A stretch of 37,276 bases of DNA from the NCBI GenBank assembly GCA_020630435.1, contig JAHDBJ010000047.1:1-37276 (forward strand), read 5' to 3'. The DNA is from Saprospiraceae bacterium. GTDB taxonomy: Bacteria > Bacteroidota > Bacteroidia > Chitinophagales > Saprospiraceae. Of this stretch, positions 22,757 to 31,509 are shown piece after piece (within the stretch, counting starts at the first letter, position 1; each line of letters starts with the position of its first letter). The position numbers and the translations under genes were made by a program. The notes under the pieces were generated by a model. It did not search any database. It worked only from the letters and a program-made list of their open reading frames with translations, and had not been told where the DNA came from.

Positions 22757-22773
22757 TTGGCAGGGCTTTGGTA
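22757..22773 (+). promoter_or_regulatory. Sigma-54-like promoter element, copy b
   Basis: TTGGCAGGGCTTTGGTA matches the other two copies (TTGGCA-N5-TTGkTA) in sequence and spacing. It stands 92 bases before the next start codon. Confidence 0.55.
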
Positions 22774-22864
22774 ATTCCTATAGGTAGAATTAATTAACTA
22801 TTTGGAAATATCAATTTTTATCATGGTAAGTTCCATCTGACCTTAACATAAAATAAAAAAATAG

Positions 22865-24082
22865 ATGAAAGATACTATAAAAAAGAAATTAGCCATCATA
22901 GGAACAGTAGGACTACCAGCAAATTATGGAGGGTTTGAAACCCTAGCAGAACGCTTAGTCGAGAACTTAGCGAGTCAATATGATATGACCGTTTATTGTA
23001 CGACACATAACGTTCCAAAAGAAAAAAGAATTAAAAAATATAAAAGAGCGAGTCTAAAATACATCCCTTTTAAAGCGAATGGAGCGCAAAGTATTCCCTA
23101 CGATACACTTTCTATACTTCATGCCTTATTTTTCGCTGATGTATTATTGATTCTAGGCGTATCAGGGGCTTGGATTTTGCCTTTTGTAAAATTATTTACC
23201 AACAAAAAAATTATCATCTCGATTGATGGAATAGAATGGAAAAGAAATAAGTGGTCACTACCCGCAAAATGGTATTTGTGGTGGGCAGAGAAAATAGCCG
23301 TTAAATATTCCCATTTTGATATTTCAGATAATGAGTCCATTCAAGATTATACAGCTATGAAATATGGTAGTTTAAGCAATGTAATTGAATATGGAGCAGA
23401 CCATACCCTAGAAGTTGAACCGACACAAAAAGATATTGAAAAATATCCATTTCTAACTCGACCTTATGCTTTCAAAGTATGTCGTATAGAGCCAGAAAAT
23501 CATGTTCATTTAATACTAGAAGTATTTGCTAGGTATCCAAATAAGCCTTTTGTTATGGTAGGAAACTGGAAAAATAGTCAATATGGAGAAAAATTAAAAA
23601 TAGAATATAACCAATATGAGCATATTCATTTACTAGATCCCATTTATGACCAAAGAGGGCTAGATTTATTGCGAGGTAATGCTTCTTTATATGTACACGG
23701 TCATAGTGCAGGAGGAACGAATCCTTCTCTTGTGGAGGCCATGTATCTAGGATTGCCTATCGTGTCCTATGGCGTATCTTATAATAGAACGACAACAGAA
23801 GGAAAAGCAAAGTACTTTAAAAATGCCAAAGAACTAGAGCAAGTATTGACCTCAACAGATAGTACAGACTGGTTTGAAATTGGCAAAACGATGAAAAACA
23901 TAGCAATGCGAAGATATATTTGGTCAGTCATTGCTGATAAATACAATCATTTGATTATGCAAACCTTTGAGGTCGGATATAAATCTTCTGTTCGTCCAAT
24001 TACAACTTATTTGGATTATGGTGATTTGAAAAATGTACAAGCAGCACATTTAGCAAACCAAAACCTATTTTTTGAAAATTAA
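22865..24082 (+). CDS. Glycosyltransferase with DUF1972 N-domain (rhamnosyltransferase-like)
   Basis: A 405-aa GT-B enzyme. Its N-terminus, LAIIGTVGLPANYGGFETLAERLVENL, is the signature of the DUF1972 / GT4 N-domain found in RgpA-like and other polysaccharide glycosyltransferases. The C-domain has FKVCRIEPENHVHLILEVF and HSAGGTNPSLVEAMYLGLPIV as the donor site. The gene starts a new transcription unit after a dyad/promoter pair and is followed 25 bases later by the initiating transferase. Confidence 0.9.
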   Translation: MKDTIKKKLAIIGTVGLPANYGGFETLAERLVENLASQYDMTVYCTTHNVPKEKRIKKYKRASLKYIPFKANGAQSIPYDTLSILHALFFADVLLILGVSGAWILPFVKLFTNKKIIISIDGIEWKRNKWSLPAKWYLWWAEKIAVKYSHFDISDNESIQDYTAMKYGSLSNVIEYGADHTLEVEPTQKDIEKYPFLTRPYAFKVCRIEPENHVHLILEVFARYPNKPFVMVGNWKNSQYGEKLKIEYNQYEHIHLLDPIYDQRGLDLLRGNASLYVHGHSAGGTNPSLVEAMYLGLPIVSYGVSYNRTTTEGKAKYFKNAKELEQVLTSTDSTDWFEIGKTMKNIAMRRYIWSVIADKYNHLIMQTFEVGYKSSVRPITTYLDYGDLKNVQAAHLANQNLFFEN

Positions 24083-24107
24083 TAAACAACTTTAAACACA
24101 AATAATC

Positions 24108-25187
24108 ATGGAATTCAATTATATATTAACCTTTAGTCTATCGCTTATCTTGATGTTTTTTATCGTACCTTTTATGAGGCAGATAGCAAAACGATTCAAA
24201 TTAGTGGATCAACCAGATAATATTAGAAAAAAACATGGTAAGGCGATTCCATTAGTTGGAGGAATTAGTATAATGATAGTCCTATTACTTGTTTTTTTTT
24301 TACAAATATTTTTATTTGACCAATTTTCTAAAAATTATATAAGCCTACTTTTTGGGAGTTTGATTCTCTTAGTTACAGGTGTCATTGACGATAAAATAGA
24401 AATTCACCCTTATTATAAGTTGATAGTTCAATTTATTTGTGCCTATACAATAGTTGCTTCAGGATTTATTGGTATTTCTTTTTATAATGCCTTGGGACTT
24501 GGTTTTTTACCTGTATCCATACAATATGCGCTGCTAGTTTTGTTTGTTGTCGGAGCTATAAATGCTTATAATTTAATGGATGGAATAGATGGTCTAGTGG
24601 GCAATCTATTCTTGATTAATTTTACAATAACAGCGATGATCAGCTTTATTTTTGATATCAATAGTATTTTAATTGTAAGCCTTGGTGTACTAGGCGCAAT
24701 TCTAGGGTTTTTAAAGTATAATTTTTCTAAAAAGAAGAAAATTTTCCTAGGCGATGGAGGAACCCTATTTCTAGGATTTATTACTGTTGTAATTAATATT
24801 AACCTGATAGAACAATCATTAATAGCTAACACGAATAGTTTAACGATTTTTTTGGGATTAACAGCTGTAATGATTCTGCCGATTTATGATGCGCTTAGAG
24901 TCTTTTATCGAAGAATACGAAAAGGAAATTCTCCTTTTTTTCCAGATAGGACACATATTCATCATGTTTTCTTAGATATAGTACCTTCTGTTAAGAAAGT
25001 TAATGTTATGATTATTACTATTGTTTTAATGATACTAGGGGTAGCTACATTATGTAGTTCTATTTTTCAATTTGTTTTGATTACAAGCATATTATTATTC
25101 TTGCTACAATTATTTATTAATATGAACCTTGCTATCGAGGAAGATAAACAGATTATACAAATGATAGAGCAAAAGTTTTTGTATTAG
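24108..25187 (+). CDS. WecA/MraY-family undecaprenyl-phosphate sugar-1-phosphate transferase
   Basis: A 359-aa polytopic membrane enzyme with about ten hydrophobic segments. It loads the first sugar-1-phosphate (often GlcNAc-1-P) onto undecaprenyl phosphate to start repeat-unit assembly. Family motifs are present: VDQPDNIRKKHGKAIPLVGG at the first cytoplasmic loop, the Asp pair in GVIDDK, NAYNLMDGIDGLVG, FLGDGGTLFLG and the His-rich PDRTHIHHVF. The protein length and HIHH loop favour WecA/TagO over MraY. As the only such enzyme in the window, it is the likely priming transferase for this polysaccharide. Confidence 0.92.
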   Translation: MEFNYILTFSLSLILMFFIVPFMRQIAKRFKLVDQPDNIRKKHGKAIPLVGGISIMIVLLLVFFLQIFLFDQFSKNYISLLFGSLILLVTGVIDDKIEIHPYYKLIVQFICAYTIVASGFIGISFYNALGLGFLPVSIQYALLVLFVVGAINAYNLMDGIDGLVGNLFLINFTITAMISFIFDINSILIVSLGVLGAILGFLKYNFSKKKKIFLGDGGTLFLGFITVVININLIEQSLIANTNSLTIFLGLTAVMILPIYDALRVFYRRIRKGNSPFFPDRTHIHHVFLDIVPSVKKVNVMIITIVLMILGVATLCSSIFQFVLITSILLFLLQLFINMNLAIEEDKQIIQMIEQKFLY

Positions 25188-25242
25188 CAATAGTAGTTGC
25201 TTTAAATATTATTTTTTATTCAATATTATTATTGGAAAAAAC

Positions 25243-25271
25243 TTGAATCCTATCATAAATTCATATCTTTG
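25243..25271 (+). promoter_or_regulatory. Bacteroidota-type promoter before the sigma-54 activator gene
   Basis: TTG at 25243-25245, an 18-base spacer, then TATCTTTG (25264-25271) matches the TAnnTTTG -7 consensus. It precedes the activator start by 75 bases and suggests housekeeping-sigma expression of the regulatory genes. Confidence 0.5.
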
Positions 25272-25346
25272 GTAACAGTTGATTTTCCATATTTTAAAGG
25301 AACTATATAAGAATCAGTCAGAAATAATTGACGAATACCAAAAAAA

Positions 25347-26696
25347 GTGAATTCATTTAAAATATTTATTGTCGAAGATGATCCATGGTATGGGCGACTG
25401 TTAGAACATCATCTATCCATGAATCCTGATTACCATGTCGTTTTATTTACGGATGGTAAGTCTTGCCTTAAAGAACTGCATCAAAAACCCAATGTAATTT
25501 GTATAGATTATGGTTTGCCAGATATGGATGGTGAGCAGCTTTTGGATAAGATTCAATCCATTGACTCTAGTATTTCAGTAATTATTATAAGTGGACAGGA
25601 AGAAATAAGTATAGCCGTCGATTTATTAAAAAAAGGAGCAAAGGACTATATTGTAAAAGATGAAAATACAACCGATCATCTTTGGAAAACAATAATCAAT
25701 GTTCGAGAAAATTCATTTTTAAGACAAGAAGTTGAAACACTCAAGGAGCAACTGGAACAAAAATTTAGCTTCAAGAGTATTATTGGAAATTGTAAGGCAA
25801 TGCAGGGCGTTTTTAGTCTACTCGAAAAAGCAATTCGGTCTAATATTAATGTTAGCATTAGTGGTGAAACAGGGACGGGGAAGGAAGTTGTTGCTAAAGC
25901 AATTCACTTTAATGGCCCTAGAAAAAAGAAATCATTTATTCCTGTTAATATGGCAGCAATCCCTAAGGATCTACTAGAAAGCGAACTGTTTGGTCACGAA
26001 AAAGGTGCGTTTACAGGGGCGGTTGCCCGAAAAATTGGTAAGTTTGAACAAGCAGATAAAGGGACATTGTTTTTGGATGAGATTGCAGAAATGGATATTA
26101 ATCTACAAAGCAAAATCCTAAGAGTACTGCAAGAAAGAGAATTTACCAGAGTAGGAGGGACTGAAATCATTAAATTTGATGCAAGAATTATTACAGCAAC
26201 TCATAAGGATTTGGTAGAAGAAGTGAAAGCAGGTAATTTTAGAGAAGATTTGTACTATCGCTTAATCGGTTTGCCCATTAAACTTCCGCCTCTAAGAGAA
26301 AGAGAGGGCGATGTGATTTTATTAGCAAACTTTTTTATTGAACAATACGTAAAAGAAAATAAACTACCCAACCTAAAACTACTCAGTAGTGCAAAAGATA
26401 AATTATTGAAATACCGATTTTCGGGGAATGTCCGAGAATTAAAAGCCGTTCTTGATTTGGCTTGTGTAATGTGTGATGGTAAAAGTATAAAGGATAGTGA
26501 TATTATCTTTTCAAATTTGAAAAAAGAAAGTGTTTACACCCTAGAAGAAAAAACACTCAAAGAATACAACAACGAAATCATTAGCTACTTTCTAAAAAAA
26601 TATAAAAACAATGTGGTACTAGTTGCCAATAAATTGGGAATTGGAAAATCCAAAATATACAATTTGATAAAAAGTGGAGAAATTAATCAAGAATAA
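25347..26696 (+). CDS. NtrC-family sigma-54-dependent response regulator
   Basis: A 449-aa protein with a GTG start. The receiver domain (about 4-120) has phospho-acceptor Asp54 in CIDYGLPDMD. The AAA+ domain (about 145-390) has Walker A GETGTGKE (173-180), the sigma-54 contact loop GAFTGA (220-225), Walker B LFLDEIAEMD and an FREDLYYRL arginine-finger segment. A Fis-type helix-turn-helix ends the protein (about 424-442, NKLGIGKSKIYNLIKSG). When phosphorylated it should form a ring that remodels sigma-54 RNA polymerase at promoters with upstream enhancer sites. It is immediately followed by the H-NOX gene (12-base gap). The TTCCA-N5-TGGAA dyads nearby are its likely targets by inference. Confidence 0.95.
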   Translation: MNSFKIFIVEDDPWYGRLLEHHLSMNPDYHVVLFTDGKSCLKELHQKPNVICIDYGLPDMDGEQLLDKIQSIDSSISVIIISGQEEISIAVDLLKKGAKDYIVKDENTTDHLWKTIINVRENSFLRQEVETLKEQLEQKFSFKSIIGNCKAMQGVFSLLEKAIRSNINVSISGETGTGKEVVAKAIHFNGPRKKKSFIPVNMAAIPKDLLESELFGHEKGAFTGAVARKIGKFEQADKGTLFLDEIAEMDINLQSKILRVLQEREFTRVGGTEIIKFDARIITATHKDLVEEVKAGNFREDLYYRLIGLPIKLPPLREREGDVILLANFFIEQYVKENKLPNLKLLSSAKDKLLKYRFSGNVRELKAVLDLACVMCDGKSIKDSDIIFSNLKKESVYTLEEKTLKEYNNEIISYFLKKYKNNVVLVANKLGIGKSKIYNLIKSGEINQE

Positions 26697-26708
26697 AAAA
26701 ATCAACCT

Positions 26709-27251
26709 ATGTACGGAATTGTTAACAAAGCCATCGAAGATTTAGTTGTTACAAATTTTGGGAGAGAAAAATGGGAAATAGTATTAGAAAAAAGTGGGAT
26801 TGATGTCGATTTCTTTATTAGTAATGAACCTTACGACGATAATATTACCTACCAACTAGCAGGAGCAATATCGGGCGAAATGGATATGGAACTAGGAACG
26901 GTATTGTTTACCTTTGGTGAATGGTGGGTGCTCAAAACCGCTAAAGAAAAATATGGTGGATTAATGGAGGCAGGAGGCTCAAATTTACGTGATTTTTTGC
27001 TTAATTTGCCAGTGTTTCACAATCGTGTAATGATGATTTATCCCAAATTGACCCCCCCTGAATTTAAAATATCAGATGTTAAGGAAAATAGTCTTCATGT
27101 ACATTATCATTCAAAAAGAGAGGGATTGAAGGAGTTTACAAAAGGGATTTTGAGTGGGTTAGGGAAGATGTATGAGACACCAGTTGAAATAGATGAGGTA
27201 CAATCAAGAGATGAAGGGGCAACACATGAGATTTATAAAGTAAGCTGGTAA
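26709..27251 (+). CDS. H-NOX heme nitric-oxide sensor protein
   Basis: A 180-aa stand-alone H-NOX (HNOB) domain, the usual length. It binds ferrous heme and senses NO (or O2). The proximal heme ligand is His104 in LPVFHNRVMMIYP. The heme-propionate-binding YxSxR motif is Tyr133-Ser135-Arg137 in HYHSKRE, and the conserved prolines are in KLTPPEF. There is no signal peptide or membrane segment, so it is cytoplasmic. It lies between the sigma-54 activator and an HNOBA histidine kinase, the standard bacterial arrangement in which H-NOX controls kinase activity. No distal-pocket Tyr typical of O2 binders could be assigned by eye, so NO selectivity is inferred. Confidence 0.95.
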   Translation: MYGIVNKAIEDLVVTNFGREKWEIVLEKSGIDVDFFISNEPYDDNITYQLAGAISGEMDMELGTVLFTFGEWWVLKTAKEKYGGLMEAGGSNLRDFLLNLPVFHNRVMMIYPKLTPPEFKISDVKENSLHVHYHSKREGLKEFTKGILSGLGKMYETPVEIDEVQSRDEGATHEIYKVSW

Positions 27252-27350
27252 ACTCATTCATTATAACGTAAAACTACTACAAAATAGATTGACTTTGGTT
27301 AATCCATTCTATTACTATGAGAGCCAGAGGCTTATAATAACTAGCACAAA

Positions 27351-30128
27351 ATGTTTTCGCAATCAATTGAATTTTCAAAAAGTAAGTTGGATAGGTTATT
27401 CCCTTTTCACGTTGTTTTAGACAATAAGTTAACGATACAATCCTTAGGAAAGAGTTTCCTCAAAATGAATATTGATTGTGTAGGTAAACCATTTTTTGAT
27501 GCTTTCATTGTTGCTAGACCATTTATAGAAGAGTTTACCTTTGATAAATTGATGTCTCTTCAAAACGATTTAATTATTATTAAAACAAATGGAGAAAATC
27601 CTATTAATTTTCGTGGAGAGATTGAATTTTTTGAAAAAGAGAAAGCACTTATTTTCTTTGGTTCTCCTTGGTTCAATTCAATAGATGAGCTTACAGCAAA
27701 GAATCTGACGATTCACGATTTTGCAAAACACGATCCTTTAATCGATCTTTTACACGTCCTCAAATCGCAAGAAATTACGAATGATGAGGTAAAAGAATTA
27801 CTGATTCGAGTAACCAAACAAAAAAGAGTCGCTGAAGCAACCAATCGGCAGTTATCTCTCCTTCAGACGTTGCTCAATAATTCTACCGATGCTATGCAAA
27901 TGGCATATATTGATGGTCGTTTATTTTATATCAATAAAGAAGCCTCTAAACGTTTAGGAATATCTGTCGAGGAAATTCATAATTATAATGTAAAAGATTT
28001 TGAAAAAGTTTTTGAAGAGGATGCTGCTTGGGAAGAACACGTTCAAGAATTAAGAGATAAAAAACAACTTACTGTAGAAGGGATTAATGAACATCAACAA
28101 ACAGGAAAAGTTTTCCCCGTTGAAGTTACGGTTTCTTATATTGAAGTGGGTGGCAGAGAATATATCGTAGCCAGTTCTAGAGATGTGACTAACAGAAAAG
28201 CATTTGAAGAAAAACTAAGGATTCAAGAAGAGAAATACCGCAATATCATTGAAAATATGAATCTTGGTATTGTGGAAGTAGACAATGAAGAAATTATCCA
28301 GTATGCCAATCTGAGTTTTGCAGAGTTAGTAGGAGTAGAATTAGAAAACCTTATGGGTATCTATATTGGAGACATAATGGATTTGGGCAAGGACAAAGAC
28401 AAAATCGAAACCAAAAGAAAATTAAGACAACAAGGAATCTCTGATAATTATGAGATACAAGTAAGATTGATGAGTGGAGAAGAAAAATGGTGGTTTATTA
28501 GTGGTGCGCCTAATTTTAATGACAAAGGAGAGTTGATCGGTTCTATCGGAATTCACTTAGATGTTACAGAGAAAAAAGTGCTAGAAAACGAGCTAGAATT
28601 AGCAAAAGAACGAGCAGAAGAAGCCTCAAAAGCAAAAGAAGCCTTCCTTGCAAATATGAGCCATGAAATTCGAACACCACTAAATGCCATAATCGGAATA
28701 ATAAGAGAACTTGGACGAGATGAATTGAGTCAGCAACAGGAGTTCTACCTCAACCATATGGATACAGCTGCTCGGCATTTATTATCCATCGTTAATAGTA
28801 TTTTAGATATTTCTAAAATTGAAGCAGGAGAGCTAGAGTTAGATGAAATTGATTTTAGTTTTTCTTCGGTTATTGGCAATGTCAATAGTATCATGCAAAG
28901 TAAAGCGAAGCGGAAAGGAATTGACCTTGATTTTTGGATTAGTCCTGATTTGTTCCAAGCTCATCTAGGAGATGCTGCTAGGATTCGGCAGATTTTACTC
29001 AACCTCGTCAGCAATGCCATTAAGTTTACAGAAGAAGGTGGCGTATTACTAGAAGCAAAAGTAGAAACGACACAAAAAAATGTACAACATATAAAACTAG
29101 TAATAGCAGATACAGGGATTGGAATGAATAAGAAATACCTAAAAGATGTATTCTCTAAATTCAGCCAAGAAGAGAAAACAACGGCACGGAGATACGGAGG
29201 AACAGGACTTGGAATGTCGATTACTTATGAGATAGTACGATTGATGGATGGAAAAATTCATGTGGAAAGCGAAAAAGGCAAAGGCACAAAAATTATAGTA
29301 GATTTTGAGTTGCGAAAAGGTGATCCACGAAAGTTAATCAAACAGAGCGAAGAAATCATCCAAAATTCCCTTGAAGGTGTACGGGTATTATTAGTTGAGG
29401 ATAATGAAATGAATCGGTTTATTGCTATTCAGAGTTTAGATTATTTTGGTTGTGTGGTTGACGAAGCAGAAGACGGTTTCGCAGCAATTGAAAAAATTAA
29501 TAACAATGAGTACGATCTAATTTTGATGGATATACAAATGCCAAACATGGATGGTGTTGAAACGACTAAAATTATTCGAAATGAACTTAAAATCGATACC
29601 CCAATCATAGCAGTTACCGCCAATGCGTTCAAAAAAGACATTAACTTATACTTGAGTATTGGAATGAATGATTATGTTACAAAACCCTTTGAAGAAAAAC
29701 TATTGTATGATGCTATTAACGTACAGATAAATGCTTCCTATATCCAAAAAGAACACGCAGCACTCCTAGCAGGTATCAATGAACAAAATTTATACAGCCT
29801 TGAAAAGCTAGAAAAAATCAGTCGAGGAAATCAAGACTTTGTGCGTGAGATGGTAAACATTTTTATGAAAAATACCCCTAACACACTTGATGAAATACAC
29901 CTTGCCTTTAAAGAAGAAGATTATATGAAGGTTAGCAAACTAGCGCATCGCCTAAAACCCAGTATTGGCAATATGGGAATAGAGGGACTAAAAGGGGCAG
30001 CCCTAGAAATCGAACAATATGCAAAAGGCGATACGATCGACGCCGCTTTCCTAAAGTCAAAAATCGAAAATCTTGACCATTACCTTCAAAAAGTATTGAA
30101 TAAGCTACACGAAGATTTTCATAATTAG
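27351..30128 (+). CDS. H-NOX-associated hybrid histidine kinase (HNOBA-PAS-PAS-HK-REC-Hpt)
   Basis: A 925-aa cytoplasmic phosphorelay kinase with no transmembrane segment. Residues about 1-165 form an HNOBA domain (FPFHVVLDNKLTIQSLGKS at 17-35, GSPWFNSIDEL at about 104-114), the H-NOX partner module. Two PAS domains follow (about 168-282 and 292-406), then a short coiled coil. HisKA has His438 in MSHEIRTPLN and the ATPase has N-box NLVSNAIKFT and DTGIGM. A receiver has Asp727 in LMDIQMP, and a C-terminal Hpt has His866 in LAHRLKP. H-NOX should modulate autophosphorylation, with phosphate passed through Asp727 and His866 to separate response regulators such as those at 25347 and 30286. Confidence 0.95.
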   Translation: MFSQSIEFSKSKLDRLFPFHVVLDNKLTIQSLGKSFLKMNIDCVGKPFFDAFIVARPFIEEFTFDKLMSLQNDLIIIKTNGENPINFRGEIEFFEKEKALIFFGSPWFNSIDELTAKNLTIHDFAKHDPLIDLLHVLKSQEITNDEVKELLIRVTKQKRVAEATNRQLSLLQTLLNNSTDAMQMAYIDGRLFYINKEASKRLGISVEEIHNYNVKDFEKVFEEDAAWEEHVQELRDKKQLTVEGINEHQQTGKVFPVEVTVSYIEVGGREYIVASSRDVTNRKAFEEKLRIQEEKYRNIIENMNLGIVEVDNEEIIQYANLSFAELVGVELENLMGIYIGDIMDLGKDKDKIETKRKLRQQGISDNYEIQVRLMSGEEKWWFISGAPNFNDKGELIGSIGIHLDVTEKKVLENELELAKERAEEASKAKEAFLANMSHEIRTPLNAIIGIIRELGRDELSQQQEFYLNHMDTAARHLLSIVNSILDISKIEAGELELDEIDFSFSSVIGNVNSIMQSKAKRKGIDLDFWISPDLFQAHLGDAARIRQILLNLVSNAIKFTEEGGVLLEAKVETTQKNVQHIKLVIADTGIGMNKKYLKDVFSKFSQEEKTTARRYGGTGLGMSITYEIVRLMDGKIHVESEKGKGTKIIVDFELRKGDPRKLIKQSEEIIQNSLEGVRVLLVEDNEMNRFIAIQSLDYFGCVVDEAEDGFAAIEKINNNEYDLILMDIQMPNMDGVETTKIIRNELKIDTPIIAVTANAFKKDINLYLSIGMNDYVTKPFEEKLLYDAINVQINASYIQKEHAALLAGINEQNLYSLEKLEKISRGNQDFVREMVNIFMKNTPNTLDEIHLAFKEEDYMKVSKLAHRLKPSIGNMGIEGLKGAALEIEQYAKGDTIDAAFLKSKIENLDHYLQKVLNKLHEDFHN

Positions 30129-30151
30129 AAAGACTTTCCATTAAACTCCAT

Positions 30152-30166
30152 TTCCAAATTTTGGAA
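30152..30166 (+). promoter_or_regulatory. Activator-type dyad, copy c
   Basis: TTCCA-AATTT-TGGAA is a perfect dyad core with a 5-base spacer, centred 80 bp upstream of the promoter element at 30237, the same distance as copy a. Extra TTTCCA half-sites flank it at about 30135 and 30170. Confidence 0.55.
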
Positions 30167-30236
30167 TATTTCCATTTTTTACTACAAAGATTAATTTGAT
30201 TAAAATTTAACCAATTGATTATCAATTGGTTGTTTG

Positions 30237-30253
30237 TTGGCATTTCGTTGGTA
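30237..30253 (+). promoter_or_regulatory. Sigma-54-like promoter element, copy c
   Basis: TTGGCATTTCGTTGGTA matches the TTGGCA-N5-TTGkTA pattern of the other two copies. It lies 32 bases before the ATG of the receiver gene, at the head of the export gene group. Confidence 0.55.
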
Positions 30254-30285
30254 TAAGTGATAGTAGAAATTAAAAATTATTACTT

Positions 30286-30714
30286 ATGCAAAATATAATT
30301 CAATCCAAAGTTTTTGTAGTCGATGATGACTCGTTTACGTGCTTATTGTTTAAAAAACATTTATCCAATCTTGGCTTTGAAAATGTTTCCTACTTTTTAA
30401 GTGGAGTAGAATGTTTAAATAATTTTTCAGAAAATCCTGATATCATCCTACTAGATTATCAGATGGATCACCTTTCTGGTTTCGAAACCCTTAAAAAAAT
30501 AAAGCGATTCAATCCAAATGCTTTTGTCATTATGATTTCTTCTCAACCCGATATAACCACAGCGGTGGAGTCGCTTAAATATGGTGCATTTGATTATATT
30601 GTTAAAGGGGAAAATGAAACGGAACTCATCACTAAGTCACTACAAAGAATAGCCATTTTAAAAGAAAAAATGGTGACTAAAAAAACCTCTTTTCTAAAAA
30701 AGATTTTTTCCTAA
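30286..30714 (+). CDS. Single-domain response regulator (CheY-like)
   Basis: A 142-aa receiver domain without an output domain. The acidic pocket VVDDDS is near residue 12, the phospho-acceptor is Asp57 in LLDYQMD, and the conserved Lys107 is in DYIVKGEN. That segment closely resembles DYIVKDEN in the sigma-54 activator's receiver, suggesting common ancestry. A basic tail (KKTSFLKKIFS) ends the protein. It leads the export/polymerisation gene group, 19 bases before the Wza-like gene, behind its own dyad/promoter pair. It may be a phosphate sink or a protein-level regulator of polysaccharide export. Confidence 0.93.
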   Translation: MQNIIQSKVFVVDDDSFTCLLFKKHLSNLGFENVSYFLSGVECLNNFSENPDIILLDYQMDHLSGFETLKKIKRFNPNAFVIMISSQPDITTAVESLKYGAFDYIVKGENETELITKSLQRIAILKEKMVTKKTSFLKKIFS

Positions 30715-30733
30715 AAATATAATCAAAATAGAC

Positions 30734-31486
30734 ATGAGAACGATATTGATTCTACTATCAAGCATATATTTAGCACTAGGCATGATGTCGTGCAAAACCC
30801 AAAATATGTTTGCTGAAGAAATGACGAATAAGCAGTATAGAGACGGCGTAGATTCTTTGCTTTTATACAATCCAGACTATCAGTATACGATTCGAAAAGA
30901 CGATAAAATTACGATTAGTATTTGGGGAAAAGACGACTGGAGTGTAGGGTCGACTTATGGTATTTATAATTCAAATGAGGTATACGGTAAGTGGTTAATG
31001 GTAGATGCAGAAGGCATCATTGAAGTACCCAAAATAGGGAGTGTATATGTCGAAAATCTAACCATAATTGATTTGAAAAAGAAACTCAAACAAGCAATGG
31101 GAGAATGGCTAGTCAATCCTATTGTAGACATTAAAATTTTAAATAAAGAAATTTCTTTACTAGGAGAGTTCAGAGATCCTGCGGTGATAACAGTAGATAA
31201 AGACCGCAATTATTTACTAGAAATGATTACGAGAGTAGGCGGCTTTGATAACTATGCTAATCTAGAACAAGTAAAAGTGTTGAGACAAATAGGCGTAGAC
31301 ACACAAGTCATCAATATTGACTTAACAAAGAAAGGCGATTACCGATATAGAAATATTCCACTTTATCCTGGTGATATTGTCATCGCTACTTCTGTGAAAT
31401 ACAAAACATTTGATAAGCGAATCTCTACCATTATTCCTTTTACCTCTGCTATTACGGCTGCAGCAATTTTTATGAAGGCATTTTAA
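30734..31486 (+). CDS. Polysaccharide export outer-membrane lipoprotein (Wza/BexD family)
   Basis: A 250-aa lipoprotein. The signal peptide ends in a lipobox (GMMSC, Cys20). The Poly_export domain follows (YTIRKDDKITISIWGKDDWSVG at about 56-77, then DAEGIIEVPKIGSVYVENLTI). An SLBB-like segment is ISLLGEFRDPAVITVDKDRNYLLEMITRVGGF at about 140-172. A C-terminal hydrophobic helix (STIIPFTSAITAAAIFM) probably spans the outer membrane, as in Wza. It should form the exit channel for the polysaccharide together with the next gene's product. The gap to that gene is 23 bases. Confidence 0.92.
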   Translation: MRTILILLSSIYLALGMMSCKTQNMFAEEMTNKQYRDGVDSLLLYNPDYQYTIRKDDKITISIWGKDDWSVGSTYGIYNSNEVYGKWLMVDAEGIIEVPKIGSVYVENLTIIDLKKKLKQAMGEWLVNPIVDIKILNKEISLLGEFRDPAVITVDKDRNYLLEMITRVGGFDNYANLEQVKVLRQIGVDTQVINIDLTKKGDYRYRNIPLYPGDIVIATSVKYKTFDKRISTIIPFTSAITAAAIFMKAF

Positions 31487-31509
31487 GAACAAACTAAAGC
31501 ATTGTAAAA

